DNA of 64,000 bases from JAZKDW01 sp040387375 (GTDB taxonomy: Bacteria > Pseudomonadota > Gammaproteobacteria > Burkholderiales > Burkholderiaceae_D), in assembly GCA_040387375.1 (NCBI GenBank), contig JAZKDW010000040.1:1-64000 (forward strand). Reading direction: 5' to 3'. A program made the translations under genes and the position numbers. Shown here one piece after another: positions 27,094 through 36,509 of this stretch (its first letter is position 1; each line of letters starts with the position of its first letter). Under the pieces are notes generated by a model. It had not been told where the DNA came from. It was given only the letters and a program-made list of their open reading frames with translations, and did no database searches.

Positions 27094-27684
27094 TTTGAAT
27101 ATATAATTGTTTCGCGGCGGTTACAGAGCCACTGTTGGCGTGAGAATAAAAAGCACATTCTACACAGGGGCGTCTCCATCGGCCTCGCCAATTTTGCAAA
27201 TCGATGGAAAAGATGTGTATGCACCATCCCTGCGCCAGTCAAGGTTGCACCGTTGTTGTAATCGGATGGCGCGCAAGGATGCTGGACAAGATTGTTTGGA
27301 TTATAAGGATAAAGTCCGGCAAGCTCGCTTGTGTAAAAGGAGAGCTTGCCGGTTGATGGTATTGAAAACTGTGTGTCGATTCTGCTAAACCCACCATGAA
27401 GTTGAATTGTTTAGCTCAACCAAGCTGCTCACCGTCTGTATCGGTGCCCGCTGCGCTCGAAACACTCGACGCGCACGGAGCCGGACAGACGCGCACTCGT
27501 CATCCAGATCGATTCCATCCGCGCCCCGTTGTGGCTCCAGTGCAGTTGTGCTGTTCCGCTTCATACTAAGGCAATTCCCTCCCAAACTCTCCGACCTCGC
27601 GTACATCCCGGTACTGTTTGCGTCTGCTGGCGTATTCGCCACGGACAGCATAAAAGACGACCTTAGAGTCACGGAGCTAAAAAA
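27094..27684 (+). other. Long rluC-rne intergenic region / RNase E leader
   Basis: These 591 nt between the divergent rluC and rne starts contain no convincing gene. An AT-rich TATAAT-like stretch lies at 27100-27105 near rluC, with no good -35 for rne. A 37-nt stem-loop lies at 27316-27352, followed by a 10-codon reading frame at 27356-27388 (ATG to TAA). The AGGAG upstream of that ATG is 13 nt away, too far for good initiation. A ribosome site GGAG stands 8 nt before the rne ATG. Long structured leaders that control rne by autoregulation are known in enterobacteria; here that is inference. Confidence 0.6.
27316..27352 (+). promoter_or_regulatory. Perfect 11-bp stem-loop in the rne leader
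   Basis: CCGGCAAGCTC (27316-27326) and GAGCTTGCCGG (27342-27352) are exact reverse complements with a 15-nt loop containing AAAAGG. There is no T tract after it, so it is not a standard terminator. It could be a processing site or a feedback element for RNase E. Confidence 0.55.
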
Positions 27685-30600
27685 ATGAAACGCATGTTAT
27701 TTAATGCCACGCAGCAGGAAGAACTGCGCGTGGCCATCGTCGATGGGCAAAAGTTGATCGACATCGATATCGAAACCACCGGACGCGAGCAGCGCAAGTC
27801 CAATATCTATAAAGGTGTCATCACCCGCATCGAACCTTCGCTGGAAGCCTGCTTTGTCAACTACGGCGAGGAACGCCATGGCTTCCTGCCGTTCAAGGAA
27901 GTTGCCCGCACTTATTTCAAGGAAGGTGTCGACGTCCGTAATGCATCGATCAAGGATGCGCTGCGCGAAGGCCAGGAAATCATGGTCCAGGTCGAAAAGG
28001 AAGAGCGCGGCAACAAGGGCGCGGCACTGACTTCCTTTGTTTCGCTGGCCGGCCGTTATCTGGTCCTGATGCCGAACAACCCGCGTGGCGGCGGCGTATC
28101 GCGCCGGGTCGAAGGCGAAGATCGCCAGGAACTGCGCGAAACCATGGACAAGCTGGACCTGCCTACGGGGATGTCGGTGATTGCCCGCACCGCCGGCATT
28201 GGCCGCAATGTCGATGAATTGCAGTGGGATCTGAATTACCTGATGCAGCTGTGGCGCGCAATTGAAGGCGCCGGCCAGTCGGCCAACGGCGCCTTCCTGA
28301 TTTATCAGGAATCGTCGCTGGTCATCCGCGCCATCCGCGATTATTTCCAGCCCGATATTGGCGAGATCCTGATCGACACGGACGATATTTACGAGCAGGC
28401 GCAGCAATTCATGAGCCATGTCATGCCGGACATGGTGCATCGGGTCAAGCGTTATCGCGACGATGTGCCCCTGTTCTCCCGTTTCCAGATCGAACACCAG
28501 ATCGAAACCGCCTACTCGCGCACCGTGCCCCTGCCTTCCGGCGGCGCCATCGTGATCGACCATACCGAAGCGCTGGTTTCAGTCGACGTCAACTCCGCCC
28601 GCGCCACCCGCGGCAGCGACATTGAAACCACCGCATTCAACACCAACCTGGAAGCAGCCGAAGAAGTCGCCCGCCAGTTGCGCCTGCGCGATCTGGGTGG
28701 CCTGATCGTCATCGACTTCATCGACATGGAAAACGCGAAGAACCAGCGCGAAGTCGAAACACGCCTGAAAGACGCGTTGCACTTCGATCGCGCGCGTGTA
28801 CAAATGGGCAAGATTTCCCGCTTTGGCCTGATGGAGCTGTCGCGCCAGCGCCTGCGACCGTCATTGTCCGAAGGCAGCCATGTGACCTGCCCGCGCTGCA
28901 ACGGCACCGGCCACATCCGCGATACCGAATCGTCTGCCCTGCAAGTCCTGCGCATCATCCAGGAAGAGGCAATGAAAGAGAATTCCGCCTCGATCCATGT
29001 GCAGGCGCCGGTCGATGTCGCCGCCTTCCTGCTCAACGAGAAACGCGGCGAAATCCTCAAGATTGAAACCCGCCATCGCGTCGCCATCATCCTGATCCCG
29101 AACAAACATCTGGAAACGCCGCACTACAAGCTCGAGCGCATCAAGCATGACGATCCGCGCCTGGAAGAAATGCAGGCCAGCTACGACATGGCGGAAGCAG
29201 CCGAGACCGACATCAGCTACGAAAAACGGCAGAAAGAAGAAGCCAAGCCACGCCAGGAAGCCATGGTCAAGGGCATCACGCCTGATCAGCCGGCACCGAT
29301 GGTTGAACGCAAACAAGCTGAACCGGCCGCCGTTATCCCGGCATTGATGGCGCCTGCCGAAGAAGGATTCTTCAGCAAGCTGTTTGGCCTGTTCCGCAAG
29401 AAACCGGTAGAGGCGGTGGCAGTTGTCGCGCCAGTCGTGGCTGAAAAGCCGCAGCAGAACCGCGACCGCAATGACCGCAATGGACGAGGCCCGCGCGGCC
29501 GCAGCCGCAATGCCCGTGGCGGACGCGATCGTGGTGACGAGAACGAGGCAGGAAAATCCGAGCCGCGTGAGGATGCAGGCAAGCAAGCCCAGGCAGTGTC
29601 CGCAACGGCACAGCCGGCACGGCCACCCCGTCCACCGCGTGAACCACGCGAACCGCGTGAAGCACGCGAAGGCGGTGAAGGCAAACGCGAGCGCAGCAGC
29701 GAGCGCAGCAGCGAGCGTCCCGAGCGGCAACCGCGTACTCCACGTCCACCGCGCGAGGAACGCAAGGAAGTTGCAGCCGAAACACCAGCTGATGAATCCT
29801 TGTTGAATGCCGCGGCAGTGGCAGTGGACCCGGTTATGCCGGCAGCACTGGTTTCGGCTACAGGCCCTTCCGATGCCGCTACGGAAACGGATCTTCAGGC
29901 AACCGCGGCCGAGGCAGTCGAAGGCGAAGCTGGTGAAACTGGCGAAGAGCAACCTCGCCGCCGCCGTCGTCGTGGCGGTCGCAACCGTAATCGCCGTGAC
30001 CGCGAGCCAGGCGTCGCTGGGGAAGAACTGGATGCGGAAGATGCGGTAGCCGCGGATGGAGAATCGTTCGCGGAAGCACCGGCAGCCGTCGTCAACGGGC
30101 AGGAAACAGAAGCGCCGGCAGCACCGGTAACAAGCTCGCTCAGCCTTGCCATCGCGGCGCCGCTGATTCCGCAGGAAGTGGCTCGTGTGGCAGAACCAGT
30201 CGCGCAGGCCGCGGATGTTGCGCCTGCAACGCCGGCTCCGGAGCAAGCTATCGCTGCGCCTCAGGAAACAGCCGAGGCAACTCCAGTTGCCGCCGCGCCC
30301 GTCATGGTAGCGCCGGAGCCTGTCCAGGTTATGCCGGCTGCTGAAGAGCCTGCGCCGGTTGTTGCAGAACCTGCGCCGGTTGTTGCAGAACCTGCGCCGA
30401 TTGTCGCAGAAGAGCCTGCGCCAGTGGTGACCGAGCCGGTCCAGGCAGCGCCAGTCGTGCAAGCGGCCCCTGTTGTGGAGACGCCTGCCATCAAGGAGCC
30501 TATCGTGGTGCGTGCCGCGCCGGCGCCGGTTGCAAAGCCGGCCGACGACCTCAATGAGGTATTGCAGTCGGCAGGCCTGACCCTGGCCGTCACCGACCCG

Positions 30601-30726
30601 GAAAAGCTGCGGGCCGCTCAGGAAGCCACCGCGCAGATTGCGGCGGCTCCACGCGCACCGCGTGAACGCAAGCCATTGCCCCCGCAGCCATCGGCGCCGT
30701 TGACCCAGGTGGAAACGCATCGCTGA
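27685..30726 (+). CDS. rne: Ribonuclease E
   Basis: Essential endoribonuclease that starts mRNA decay and processes rRNA and tRNA; its C-terminal half normally scaffolds a degradosome. The 1013 residues show an N-terminal S1 domain, the DNase I-like catalytic part with metal-binding aspartates near 301 and 341 (VSVDVNSARAT, GGLIVIDFIDM), and the Zn-link Cys403/Cys406 in CPRCNGTGHI. From about residue 520 the protein is low in complexity: an Arg/Asn/Asp/Gly-rich RNA-binding region near 590-620, a second Arg cluster near 755, and Ala/Pro/Val repeats. A conserved-looking tail (LNEVLQSAGLTLAVTDPEKL, 20 residues) follows. Confidence 0.96.
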   Translation: MKRMLFNATQQEELRVAIVDGQKLIDIDIETTGREQRKSNIYKGVITRIEPSLEACFVNYGEERHGFLPFKEVARTYFKEGVDVRNASIKDALREGQEIMVQVEKEERGNKGAALTSFVSLAGRYLVLMPNNPRGGGVSRRVEGEDRQELRETMDKLDLPTGMSVIARTAGIGRNVDELQWDLNYLMQLWRAIEGAGQSANGAFLIYQESSLVIRAIRDYFQPDIGEILIDTDDIYEQAQQFMSHVMPDMVHRVKRYRDDVPLFSRFQIEHQIETAYSRTVPLPSGGAIVIDHTEALVSVDVNSARATRGSDIETTAFNTNLEAAEEVARQLRLRDLGGLIVIDFIDMENAKNQREVETRLKDALHFDRARVQMGKISRFGLMELSRQRLRPSLSEGSHVTCPRCNGTGHIRDTESSALQVLRIIQEEAMKENSASIHVQAPVDVAAFLLNEKRGEILKIETRHRVAIILIPNKHLETPHYKLERIKHDDPRLEEMQASYDMAEAAETDISYEKRQKEEAKPRQEAMVKGITPDQPAPMVERKQAEPAAVIPALMAPAEEGFFSKLFGLFRKKPVEAVAVVAPVVAEKPQQNRDRNDRNGRGPRGRSRNARGGRDRGDENEAGKSEPREDAGKQAQAVSATAQPARPPRPPREPREPREAREGGEGKRERSSERSSERPERQPRTPRPPREERKEVAAETPADESLLNAAAVAVDPVMPAALVSATGPSDAATETDLQATAAEAVEGEAGETGEEQPRRRRRRGGRNRNRRDREPGVAGEELDAEDAVAADGESFAEAPAAVVNGQETEAPAAPVTSSLSLAIAAPLIPQEVARVAEPVAQAADVAPATPAPEQAIAAPQETAEATPVAAAPVMVAPEPVQVMPAAEEPAPVVAEPAPVVAEPAPIVAEEPAPVVTEPVQAAPVVQAAPVVETPAIKEPIVVRAAPAPVAKPADDLNEVLQSAGLTLAVTDPEKLRAAQEATAQIAAAPRAPRERKPLPPQPSAPLTQVETHR
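30349..30411 (+). repeat. Three 21-nt tandem repeats inside rne
   Basis: Three consecutive 21-nt units, starting at 30349, 30370 and 30391, encode a repeated Glu-Pro-Ala-Pro-Val-Val-Ala pattern in the disordered tail of RNase E. The first two are identical over nearly the full unit and the third differs at a few bases. The 21-nt period keeps the frame, so copy number may vary between strains. Confidence 0.8.
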
Positions 30727-30784
30727 CAGGTAAACGTCATTCTTGTTGAGAAACGAGAATGACGCGTTAAATTGCCAGCAAAAA

Positions 30785-30806
30785 GGGAGCGCGAGCTCCC
30801 TTTTTT
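30785..30806 (+). terminator. Rho-independent terminator after rne
   Basis: GGGAGC-GCGA-GCTCCC forms a 6-bp GC-rich stem with a 4-nt loop, followed by six T residues; four A residues precede the stem. A second, 9-bp imperfect hairpin at 30735-30764 stands between it and the rne stop. The remaining ~120 nt up to the next gene show no other element. Confidence 0.88.
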
Positions 30807-30930
30807 ATTGCCTGCGCCATTCCGTTTAATTCATCCAGCTGGCGCCTGCCTCCGCCGCAGGGAAACGTTCAAGCTTCTGATACGATTTGCTACTCTTATT
30901 CATGCACGTTTGATGCCTTCCTGGAAAAAC

Positions 30931-32277
30931 ATGACACCTGAAACCTCGCCCGCTGGGCGGCCGTCCGCGATAAGCCTGACCGAAGCCTTCTGGTATTGGT
31001 TCAAGCTCGGTTTTATCAGTTTTGGCGGTCCGGCCGGACAGATCGCGCTGATGCACACGGACCTGGTGGAAAAGAAGCGCTGGATTTCCGAGCAGCGTTT
31101 TTTGCACGCGCTCAATTACTGCATGCTGCTGCCAGGTCCCGAGGCGACCCAGCTGGCGGTGTACATCGGCTGGCTCATGCATCGGACCTGGGGCGGCATC
31201 ATTGCAGGCGTCCTGTTCGTGCTGCCCTCGCTGGCAATCTTGATCGGCTTGACATGGGCCTATCTGGCATTCGGCAGCGTACCCGCAATTGCCGGCATCT
31301 TGTATGGCATCAAGCCGGCAGTCGTCGCCATCGTCCTCTTCGCTGCCTGGCGCATAGGCTCGCGCACGCTGAAAAATGCCTGGCTGATTGCCATCGCGGC
31401 AGCCGCTTTCCTCGCCATCGCGGTGCTGCAGCTTCCTTTTCCGCTGATTGTCCTGAGCGCTGCCGTGCTCGGGCTGATCGGCGGCCGCGTCATGCCGGCC
31501 ACCTTCAGGATAGGCGGCGCGCATGCCAGCGCCAAAACTTCCTACGGCCCGGCCCTCATCGACGACGATACGCCGACACCTGAACATGCGCGCTTTTCCT
31601 GGAAAAGCCTGATCATCGTGGTTGCGTCCGGGCTGGCGCTGGGTGTGGCGATGTGGCTGGCAATTGCCTATGCCTTCGGCGTCGCCCATCCGCTGGCGCA
31701 AATGGGCTGGTTTTTCACCAAGGCGGCGATGCTGACCTTTGGCGGCGCCTATGCGGTACTGCCGTACGTCTATCAGGGTGCGGTCGACAATTATCAATGG
31801 CTTACGCCGACCCAGATGATCGATGGCCTCGCACTTGGCGAAACCACGCCCGGTCCGCTGATCATGATCGTCGCCTTCGTCGGTTTTGTCGGCGGCTGGA
31901 CCAAGATCCTGTTCGGCGCCGACAGCCTGCTGCTGGCGGGCACGATAGCGGCGTGCGTTGCCACCTTCTTTACCTTTCTGCCATCGTTCATTTTCATTCT
32001 GGCGGGCGGTCCGCTGGTCGAATCGACACGCGGCAATATCCGGCTGACGGCGCCGCTGACGGCCATTTCAGCTGCCGTGGTCGGTGTAATCCTGAGTCTT
32101 GCGGTATTCTTCGCTGAGCATGTTTTCAATCTTGCAAAGCCAATGCCGCAATGGGACCTCACCGCGATGGCGATTACGCTGGCCGCCTGCATCGCGCTGT
32201 TCCGCTACAAGGCGGGCCCGATCAAGCTGATTTTCGCCTGTGCGCTGGCGGGCCTCGTGGTATCTTATTTGCCTTGA
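30931..32277 (+). CDS. chrA: Chromate transporter, ChrA family (long form)
   Basis: Inner-membrane protein of the CHR family; long-chain members export chromate by a proton-coupled route. From the chosen ATG it has 448 residues in two homologous halves. Each half carries the signature of the family: FWYWFKLGFISFGGPAGQIA with LLPGPEATQLA in the first, and MLTFGGAYAVLPYV with GETTPGPLIM in the second. The frame is open further upstream, but only the ATG at 30931 has a GGAAAA site and starts close to the first conserved block. The resistance role is inferred from the family. Confidence 0.88.
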   Translation: MTPETSPAGRPSAISLTEAFWYWFKLGFISFGGPAGQIALMHTDLVEKKRWISEQRFLHALNYCMLLPGPEATQLAVYIGWLMHRTWGGIIAGVLFVLPSLAILIGLTWAYLAFGSVPAIAGILYGIKPAVVAIVLFAAWRIGSRTLKNAWLIAIAAAAFLAIAVLQLPFPLIVLSAAVLGLIGGRVMPATFRIGGAHASAKTSYGPALIDDDTPTPEHARFSWKSLIIVVASGLALGVAMWLAIAYAFGVAHPLAQMGWFFTKAAMLTFGGAYAVLPYVYQGAVDNYQWLTPTQMIDGLALGETTPGPLIMIVAFVGFVGGWTKILFGADSLLLAGTIAACVATFFTFLPSFIFILAGGPLVESTRGNIRLTAPLTAISAAVVGVILSLAVFFAEHVFNLAKPMPQWDLTAMAITLAACIALFRYKAGPIKLIFACALAGLVVSYLP

Positions 32278-32325
32278 ACGCAAGGCACACGGAACGCCGC
32301 CCTGCACTGCTGATTACTGGACATC

Positions 32326-33441
32326 ATGACTGCAAAAGTAATTCCTGTCGCCGATCACCGCTATCTCAATGCCGTGCCGGTCATTCCCGGCCAGCTCGAG
32401 ACGGCAACCGGTTTTGTCGCCGATACGCTGGCGCGCCCCTTGCGCGACCTGCGCATCTCGGTCACGGACCGCTGCAATTTTCGCTGCGTGTATTGCATGC
32501 CGAAAGAGACCTTCGACAAGGACTACGTTTTTTTGCCGCAGACCTCGCTGCTGTCCTTTGAAGAAATCACCACCCTCGCCAAAATCTTCGTCGCCCACGG
32601 CGTCGAAAAAATTCGCCTGACCGGCGGCGAACCGCTGTTGCGCAAGCACATCGAAAATTTGATCGGGATGCTGCGTGAACTCAGGACACCCGATGGACGG
32701 GCGCTGGATCTGACGCTGACCACCAATGGTTCGCTGCTGGCGAAAAAAGCGCAGGCGCTGAAGGATGCCGGACTCGATCGCGTGACGGTGTCGCTCGATT
32801 CGCTCGACGACGCCACCTTCAAGCGGATGAACGATGTCGACTTCCCGGTCTCCCAGGTATTGCACGGCATCGACGTTGCGCATCAGGCCGGCCTCGGCCC
32901 GATCAAGGTCAACATGGTCGTCAAGGGCGGCATGAACGATCAGGAAATCGTGCCGATGGCGCGTCACTTCAAGGGATCGCCCGCCATCCTGCGTTTCATC
33001 GAATACATGGATGTCGGCGCCAGCAATGGCTGGAAAATGGATGAAGTCATTCCTTCAACCGAAGTCATCCGCCGCATCAATGCCGAGATGCCACTGGAGC
33101 AAATCGCGCCGAATTACACCGGCGAGACCGCCGGACGCTGGCGCTATAACGATGGCGGCGGTGAGGTCGGCGTGATTTCCAGCGTCACGCAAGCGTTCTG
33201 CCATGACTGCACGCGCGCACGCCTGTCAACCGAAGGTAAACTCTATACCTGCCTGTTCGCCAACAGCGGCCATGATCTGCGCGCGCTGCTGCGCGCTGGC
33301 CGCAGCGAACAGGAAATTTCCACTGCCGTCGCCCATGTGTGGCGCGCGCGCGGCGACCGTTATTCGGAATTGCGCACGATCAGCACCAGCGGATTGTCCA
33401 GGCGTGCCAATAAGGTCGAGATGTCCTACATCGGCGGCTGA
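32326..33441 (+). CDS. moaA: GTP 3',8-cyclase (molybdenum cofactor synthesis protein A)
   Basis: Radical SAM enzyme that, with MoaC, converts GTP to cyclic pyranopterin monophosphate. The 371 residues have the radical SAM cluster Cys50, Cys54, Cys57 (CNFRCVYC), the second cluster cysteines in AFCHDCTRAR and YTCLF, and the required C-terminal Gly-Gly (SYIGG). It is followed by moeA with 3 nt between them. moaC is not in the window. Confidence 0.96.
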   Translation: MTAKVIPVADHRYLNAVPVIPGQLETATGFVADTLARPLRDLRISVTDRCNFRCVYCMPKETFDKDYVFLPQTSLLSFEEITTLAKIFVAHGVEKIRLTGGEPLLRKHIENLIGMLRELRTPDGRALDLTLTTNGSLLAKKAQALKDAGLDRVTVSLDSLDDATFKRMNDVDFPVSQVLHGIDVAHQAGLGPIKVNMVVKGGMNDQEIVPMARHFKGSPAILRFIEYMDVGASNGWKMDEVIPSTEVIRRINAEMPLEQIAPNYTGETAGRWRYNDGGGEVGVISSVTQAFCHDCTRARLSTEGKLYTCLFANSGHDLRALLRAGRSEQEISTAVAHVWRARGDRYSELRTISTSGLSRRANKVEMSYIGG

Positions 33442-33444
33442 ACC

Positions 33445-34731
33445 ATGACTCTTCCTACCTTGTCAGACGTCGTCAGCTGCCTGTCCCGCTACGACCCCAA
33501 CGCCCTCCCCGTCCCCCAGGCGCAGCGGATCATCCGCGAGTTCGTCACGCCGGTGCACGCCGTGGAAAAAGTGGCATTGCGCGCGGCTCTGGACCGGGTA
33601 CTGGCAGCCGATATCATCTCGCCGATCAATGTCCCCGCACATGACAATTCGGCGATGGACGGCTACGCGCTGCGCAGCGCCGACCTGGACGCCCACACAC
33701 CGGCGGTCCTGCGCGTGGTCGGCACGGCCTATGCGGGCCGTGCCTACGGCGGCGCGGTGGGCGCCGGAGAATGCCTGCGCATCATGACCGGCGCCATCAT
33801 GCCGGCCGGGTGCGACACGGTCGTGCCCCAGGAGTTCACCAGGGACAGTTCCGACACCGCAGTCACCGTGCCGGCAGGTGTTGTCCGCGCCGGCGATAAC
33901 CGGCGTTTCAAGGGCGAGGACCTGGAGGCAGGCAAACCCGCGCTGGCAAAAGGAAAAATACTGCGGCCGGCCGATATCGGCATGCTGGCCTCGCTGGGGA
34001 TTGCGGAAGTGCCGGTGCAAAGGAGGCTGCGCGTCGCATTTTTTTCCACCGGTGACGAATTGCGCTCGATCGGCGAAGCGCTTGATGAAGGCTGTGTGTA
34101 TGACAGCAATCGTTACACGCTGCACGGCATGCTGACACGGCTCGGTTGCGACATGATCGACATGGGTGTGATAAAGGATGACCCGGCATCGCTCGAAGCC
34201 GCTTTTCGCTGCGCCTGTGAAAACGCCGACGCGGTCATTACCTCCGGCGGTGTGTCGGTGGGTGCGGCCGACTATACAAAACAGATCATGGCGCAGCTGG
34301 GCGATGTCACCTTCTGGAAAATCGGCATGCGGCCCGGCCGCCCGATGGCCTTTGGCAAGATCACCTCCAACGGCAAAAGCGCCTATCTGTTCGGCCTGCC
34401 GGGAAATCCGGTGGCGGTGATGGTGACCTTCTATTTCTTTGCCCGCGACGCGTTGCGCCACATGATGGGCGCCGCGAACGAACCGCTGCCGCTGATGCGG
34501 GTGGCATCGGCCTCGGCGATCCGCAAGAAGCCCGGCCGCACCGAATACCAGCGCGGCATCCTGTCACGCGACGCGGCCGGCAATCAGCAGGTGCGGATCA
34601 CCGGCTCGCAAGGGTCGGGCATCTTGCGCTCGATGTCGGAAGCGAACTGCATGGTGGTTCTGCATGACGAGCAGGACAACGTGAATGCGGGTGATGCGGT
34701 TGATGTGCTGTTGTTCGAAGGCCTGATCTGA
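33445..34731 (+). CDS. moeA: Molybdopterin molybdenumtransferase
   Basis: Inserts molybdate into adenylylated molybdopterin in the last step of molybdenum cofactor synthesis. The 428 residues show the MoeA N-terminal segment PAHDNSAMDGYALR, a GEDLEAG loop, the MoCF-type TSGGVSVG segment with nearby GMRPGRPMAFG, and FGLPGNPVAVM. It forms an operon with moaA. Confidence 0.95.
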   Translation: MTLPTLSDVVSCLSRYDPNALPVPQAQRIIREFVTPVHAVEKVALRAALDRVLAADIISPINVPAHDNSAMDGYALRSADLDAHTPAVLRVVGTAYAGRAYGGAVGAGECLRIMTGAIMPAGCDTVVPQEFTRDSSDTAVTVPAGVVRAGDNRRFKGEDLEAGKPALAKGKILRPADIGMLASLGIAEVPVQRRLRVAFFSTGDELRSIGEALDEGCVYDSNRYTLHGMLTRLGCDMIDMGVIKDDPASLEAAFRCACENADAVITSGGVSVGAADYTKQIMAQLGDVTFWKIGMRPGRPMAFGKITSNGKSAYLFGLPGNPVAVMVTFYFFARDALRHMMGAANEPLPLMRVASASAIRKKPGRTEYQRGILSRDAAGNQQVRITGSQGSGILRSMSEANCMVVLHDEQDNVNAGDAVDVLLFEGLI

Positions 34732-34765
34732 TGTTTGGCCGCTGAGCGGCGAGCTTCGTAGCTTC

Positions 34766-34940
34766 GTAGGGTGGAAAAGCGCAGCCCTTGCAGGGCGCAT
34801 ATTCGCTTGCAAGCGAATATCGTTTCGCAGGCGTGAGGCAGCGCCTCACGAAACCCCTGCTACACCCTTCCACCATCTCCGATCACAGATAGCATTTGCG
34901 AACGGTGAACGGTGGAAGGCGCTCCGCTTTTCCACCCTAC
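34766..34940. repeat. Palindromic MITE-like repeat between moeA and rmuC
   Basis: The 175-bp stretch is bounded by perfect 16-nt inverted repeats: GTAGGGTGGAAAAGCG at 34766-34781 and its reverse complement at 34925-34940. Inside are a 22-nt perfect palindrome centred on TTGCAA (34799-34820), and a stem with 8-nt arms CGTGAGGC/GCCTCACG (from about 34832). GTAGGGTGG-type ends are seen in dispersed repeats of beta- and gammaproteobacteria. No protein can be read in it. It fills the space between the two convergent genes. Confidence 0.7.
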
Positions 34941-34961
34941 CCTTATTTTTCCACCCACCCC

Positions 34962-36437
34962 TTATTCCAGCGCGCTGTCCTTTTCCTCGCTGCTGTCCTG
35001 GCTTGCCGCGCCCAAAATCAGTTGCGCGGTTTCGCTCGGCAATGCTTCCACCGATTTCAGCTTGCGCGCCATCTGCCGGCTGCGCACTTCGGCTTGTTCG
35101 ATATTCTTGGCTGCGCGCTCCAGCGCGATCCGGGTGGCGGACAGCACATCGCCGAACTTGCCGAACTCAGTCTTGACCGCGCCAAGCACCTGCCAGACTT
35201 CGGACGAGCGTTTTTCCAGCGCCAGCGTGCGGAATCCCATTTGCAGGCTGTTCAGCAACGCCGACAGCGTCGACGGTCCGGCGATGCTGACACGATGCAC
35301 ACGCTGCAGCTCGTCGGCCAGGCCGGGGCGGCGCATGACCTCCGCATATAAACCCTCGGTAGGCAGGAACAGGATCGCAAAATCCGTGGTCAGCGGCGGC
35401 GACAGGTATTTTTCCGCGATCGTTTTTGCCTCGAGACGCACCGCGCGCTCCAGTTCACGTCCGGCCAGGGCAACACCTTCCGCGTCGGCGCGGTCGGCGG
35501 CATCCGCCAAGCGCTCGTACTGCTCTTTCGGGAATTTCGCATCGACCGGCAACCACACCGGTTTCAATCCATCCCCGAGGCCGGGCAGCCTGATCGCGAA
35601 CTCGACCCGCTCGCCGGTGCCGGGAACGGTTTCCACATTCTTTGCATACTGGTCGGGCGTCAGCACCTGCTCGAGCAGCATGCCAAGCTGCACCTCGCCC
35701 CAGGTGCCGCGCGTCTTGACGTTGCTCAGCACACGCTTCAGGTCGCCCACGCCGATAGCCAGCTGCTGCATCTCGCCCAGTCCCTGGTGCACTTTTTCCA
35801 GCCGCTCCGACACCTGCTTGAAGGACTCGCTCAGCCGCTGCTCCAGCGTCGCATGCAGTTTTTCATCGACCGTCTTGCGCATCTCTTCGAGCCGCGCGCC
35901 GTTGTCGGTTTGCAGGTCCTTGATTTTCGACTCCAGCGTTGCCCGCACTTCGGTCATGCGCTGCGCATTGGATTCCGTCAGCGTGCCGAGGGTCTGGTTC
36001 AGCGTATCGCCGAAACGCTTGAGGGCTGCCGATTGTTCCTCGCGTCCGGTGTGCGCCTGCTGCTCGATCGCCTGGCGCATCGCTTCAAGCTGCTGCGCGT
36101 TGACTTCATTGAGCTTGACCAGCTGCCTGGAAAAACCGTCAATCTGACTGTTCTGCAGCGTCGCCACCGCGGTCATCTGCGCCGCCAGCGTCTGCTGGAA
36201 CTGCGCAAAATTGCCAGTCAGTTCCTGCCGTGTGCTTTGTGCTGCGCTCAGCACCTGCGAGCGCAGTTCACGCTCGATGCGTTCGCTGGTCTGCTGCTGA
36301 TGCTGCTCGAGCGCGGCCTGCAGCTGGTGCAGCTGCGCGGAGACGCCGGCGCCCGCTCCTCTGCGAAGCGCAACAAGCTGCAGGACAATGACCGCAACCG
36401 CGGCGGCCAGCAAGATGATGAATTCGATTTGGCTCAT
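34962..36437 (-). CDS. rmuC: DNA recombination protein RmuC
   Basis: RmuC limits DNA inversions between short repeats; it is a nuclease-like protein of the PD-(D/E)XK type. The 491 residues start with a membrane segment (FIILLAAAVAVIVLQLVALR, 20 residues), then a long Gln/Glu-rich coiled coil to about 215, then the RmuC domain (TRGTWGEVQLGMLLEQVLTP, 20 residues, and later DFAILFLPTEGLYAEVMRR). The TTG 21 codons upstream was rejected in favour of this ATG. Confidence 0.93.
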   Translation of the reverse strand: MSQIEFIILLAAAVAVIVLQLVALRRGAGAGVSAQLHQLQAALEQHQQQTSERIERELRSQVLSAAQSTRQELTGNFAQFQQTLAAQMTAVATLQNSQIDGFSRQLVKLNEVNAQQLEAMRQAIEQQAHTGREEQSAALKRFGDTLNQTLGTLTESNAQRMTEVRATLESKIKDLQTDNGARLEEMRKTVDEKLHATLEQRLSESFKQVSERLEKVHQGLGEMQQLAIGVGDLKRVLSNVKTRGTWGEVQLGMLLEQVLTPDQYAKNVETVPGTGERVEFAIRLPGLGDGLKPVWLPVDAKFPKEQYERLADAADRADAEGVALAGRELERAVRLEAKTIAEKYLSPPLTTDFAILFLPTEGLYAEVMRRPGLADELQRVHRVSIAGPSTLSALLNSLQMGFRTLALEKRSSEVWQVLGAVKTEFGKFGDVLSATRIALERAAKNIEQAEVRSRQMARKLKSVEALPSETAQLILGAASQDSSEEKDSALE

Positions 36438-36509
36438 GGTATTTTCGCTATAAGAATGCGGGTCCGCGCAAGACCGGTTTGCAGCACCGTCAATTGACAA
36501 TCAGCCTTC

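Noticed and set aside
27356..27388. Ten-codon reading frame in the rne leader as a leader-peptide gene
   Set aside because: The AGGAG is 13 nt from the ATG, and the residues show no run of regulatory codons. Kept only as part of the leader description.
28861..30720. A 619-codon open frame on the minus strand opposite the RNase E tail
   Set aside because: The protein is Arg/Cys/Gly-rich with no family pattern, and the opposite strand encodes RNase E with conserved motifs. It is a side effect of GC-rich codons.
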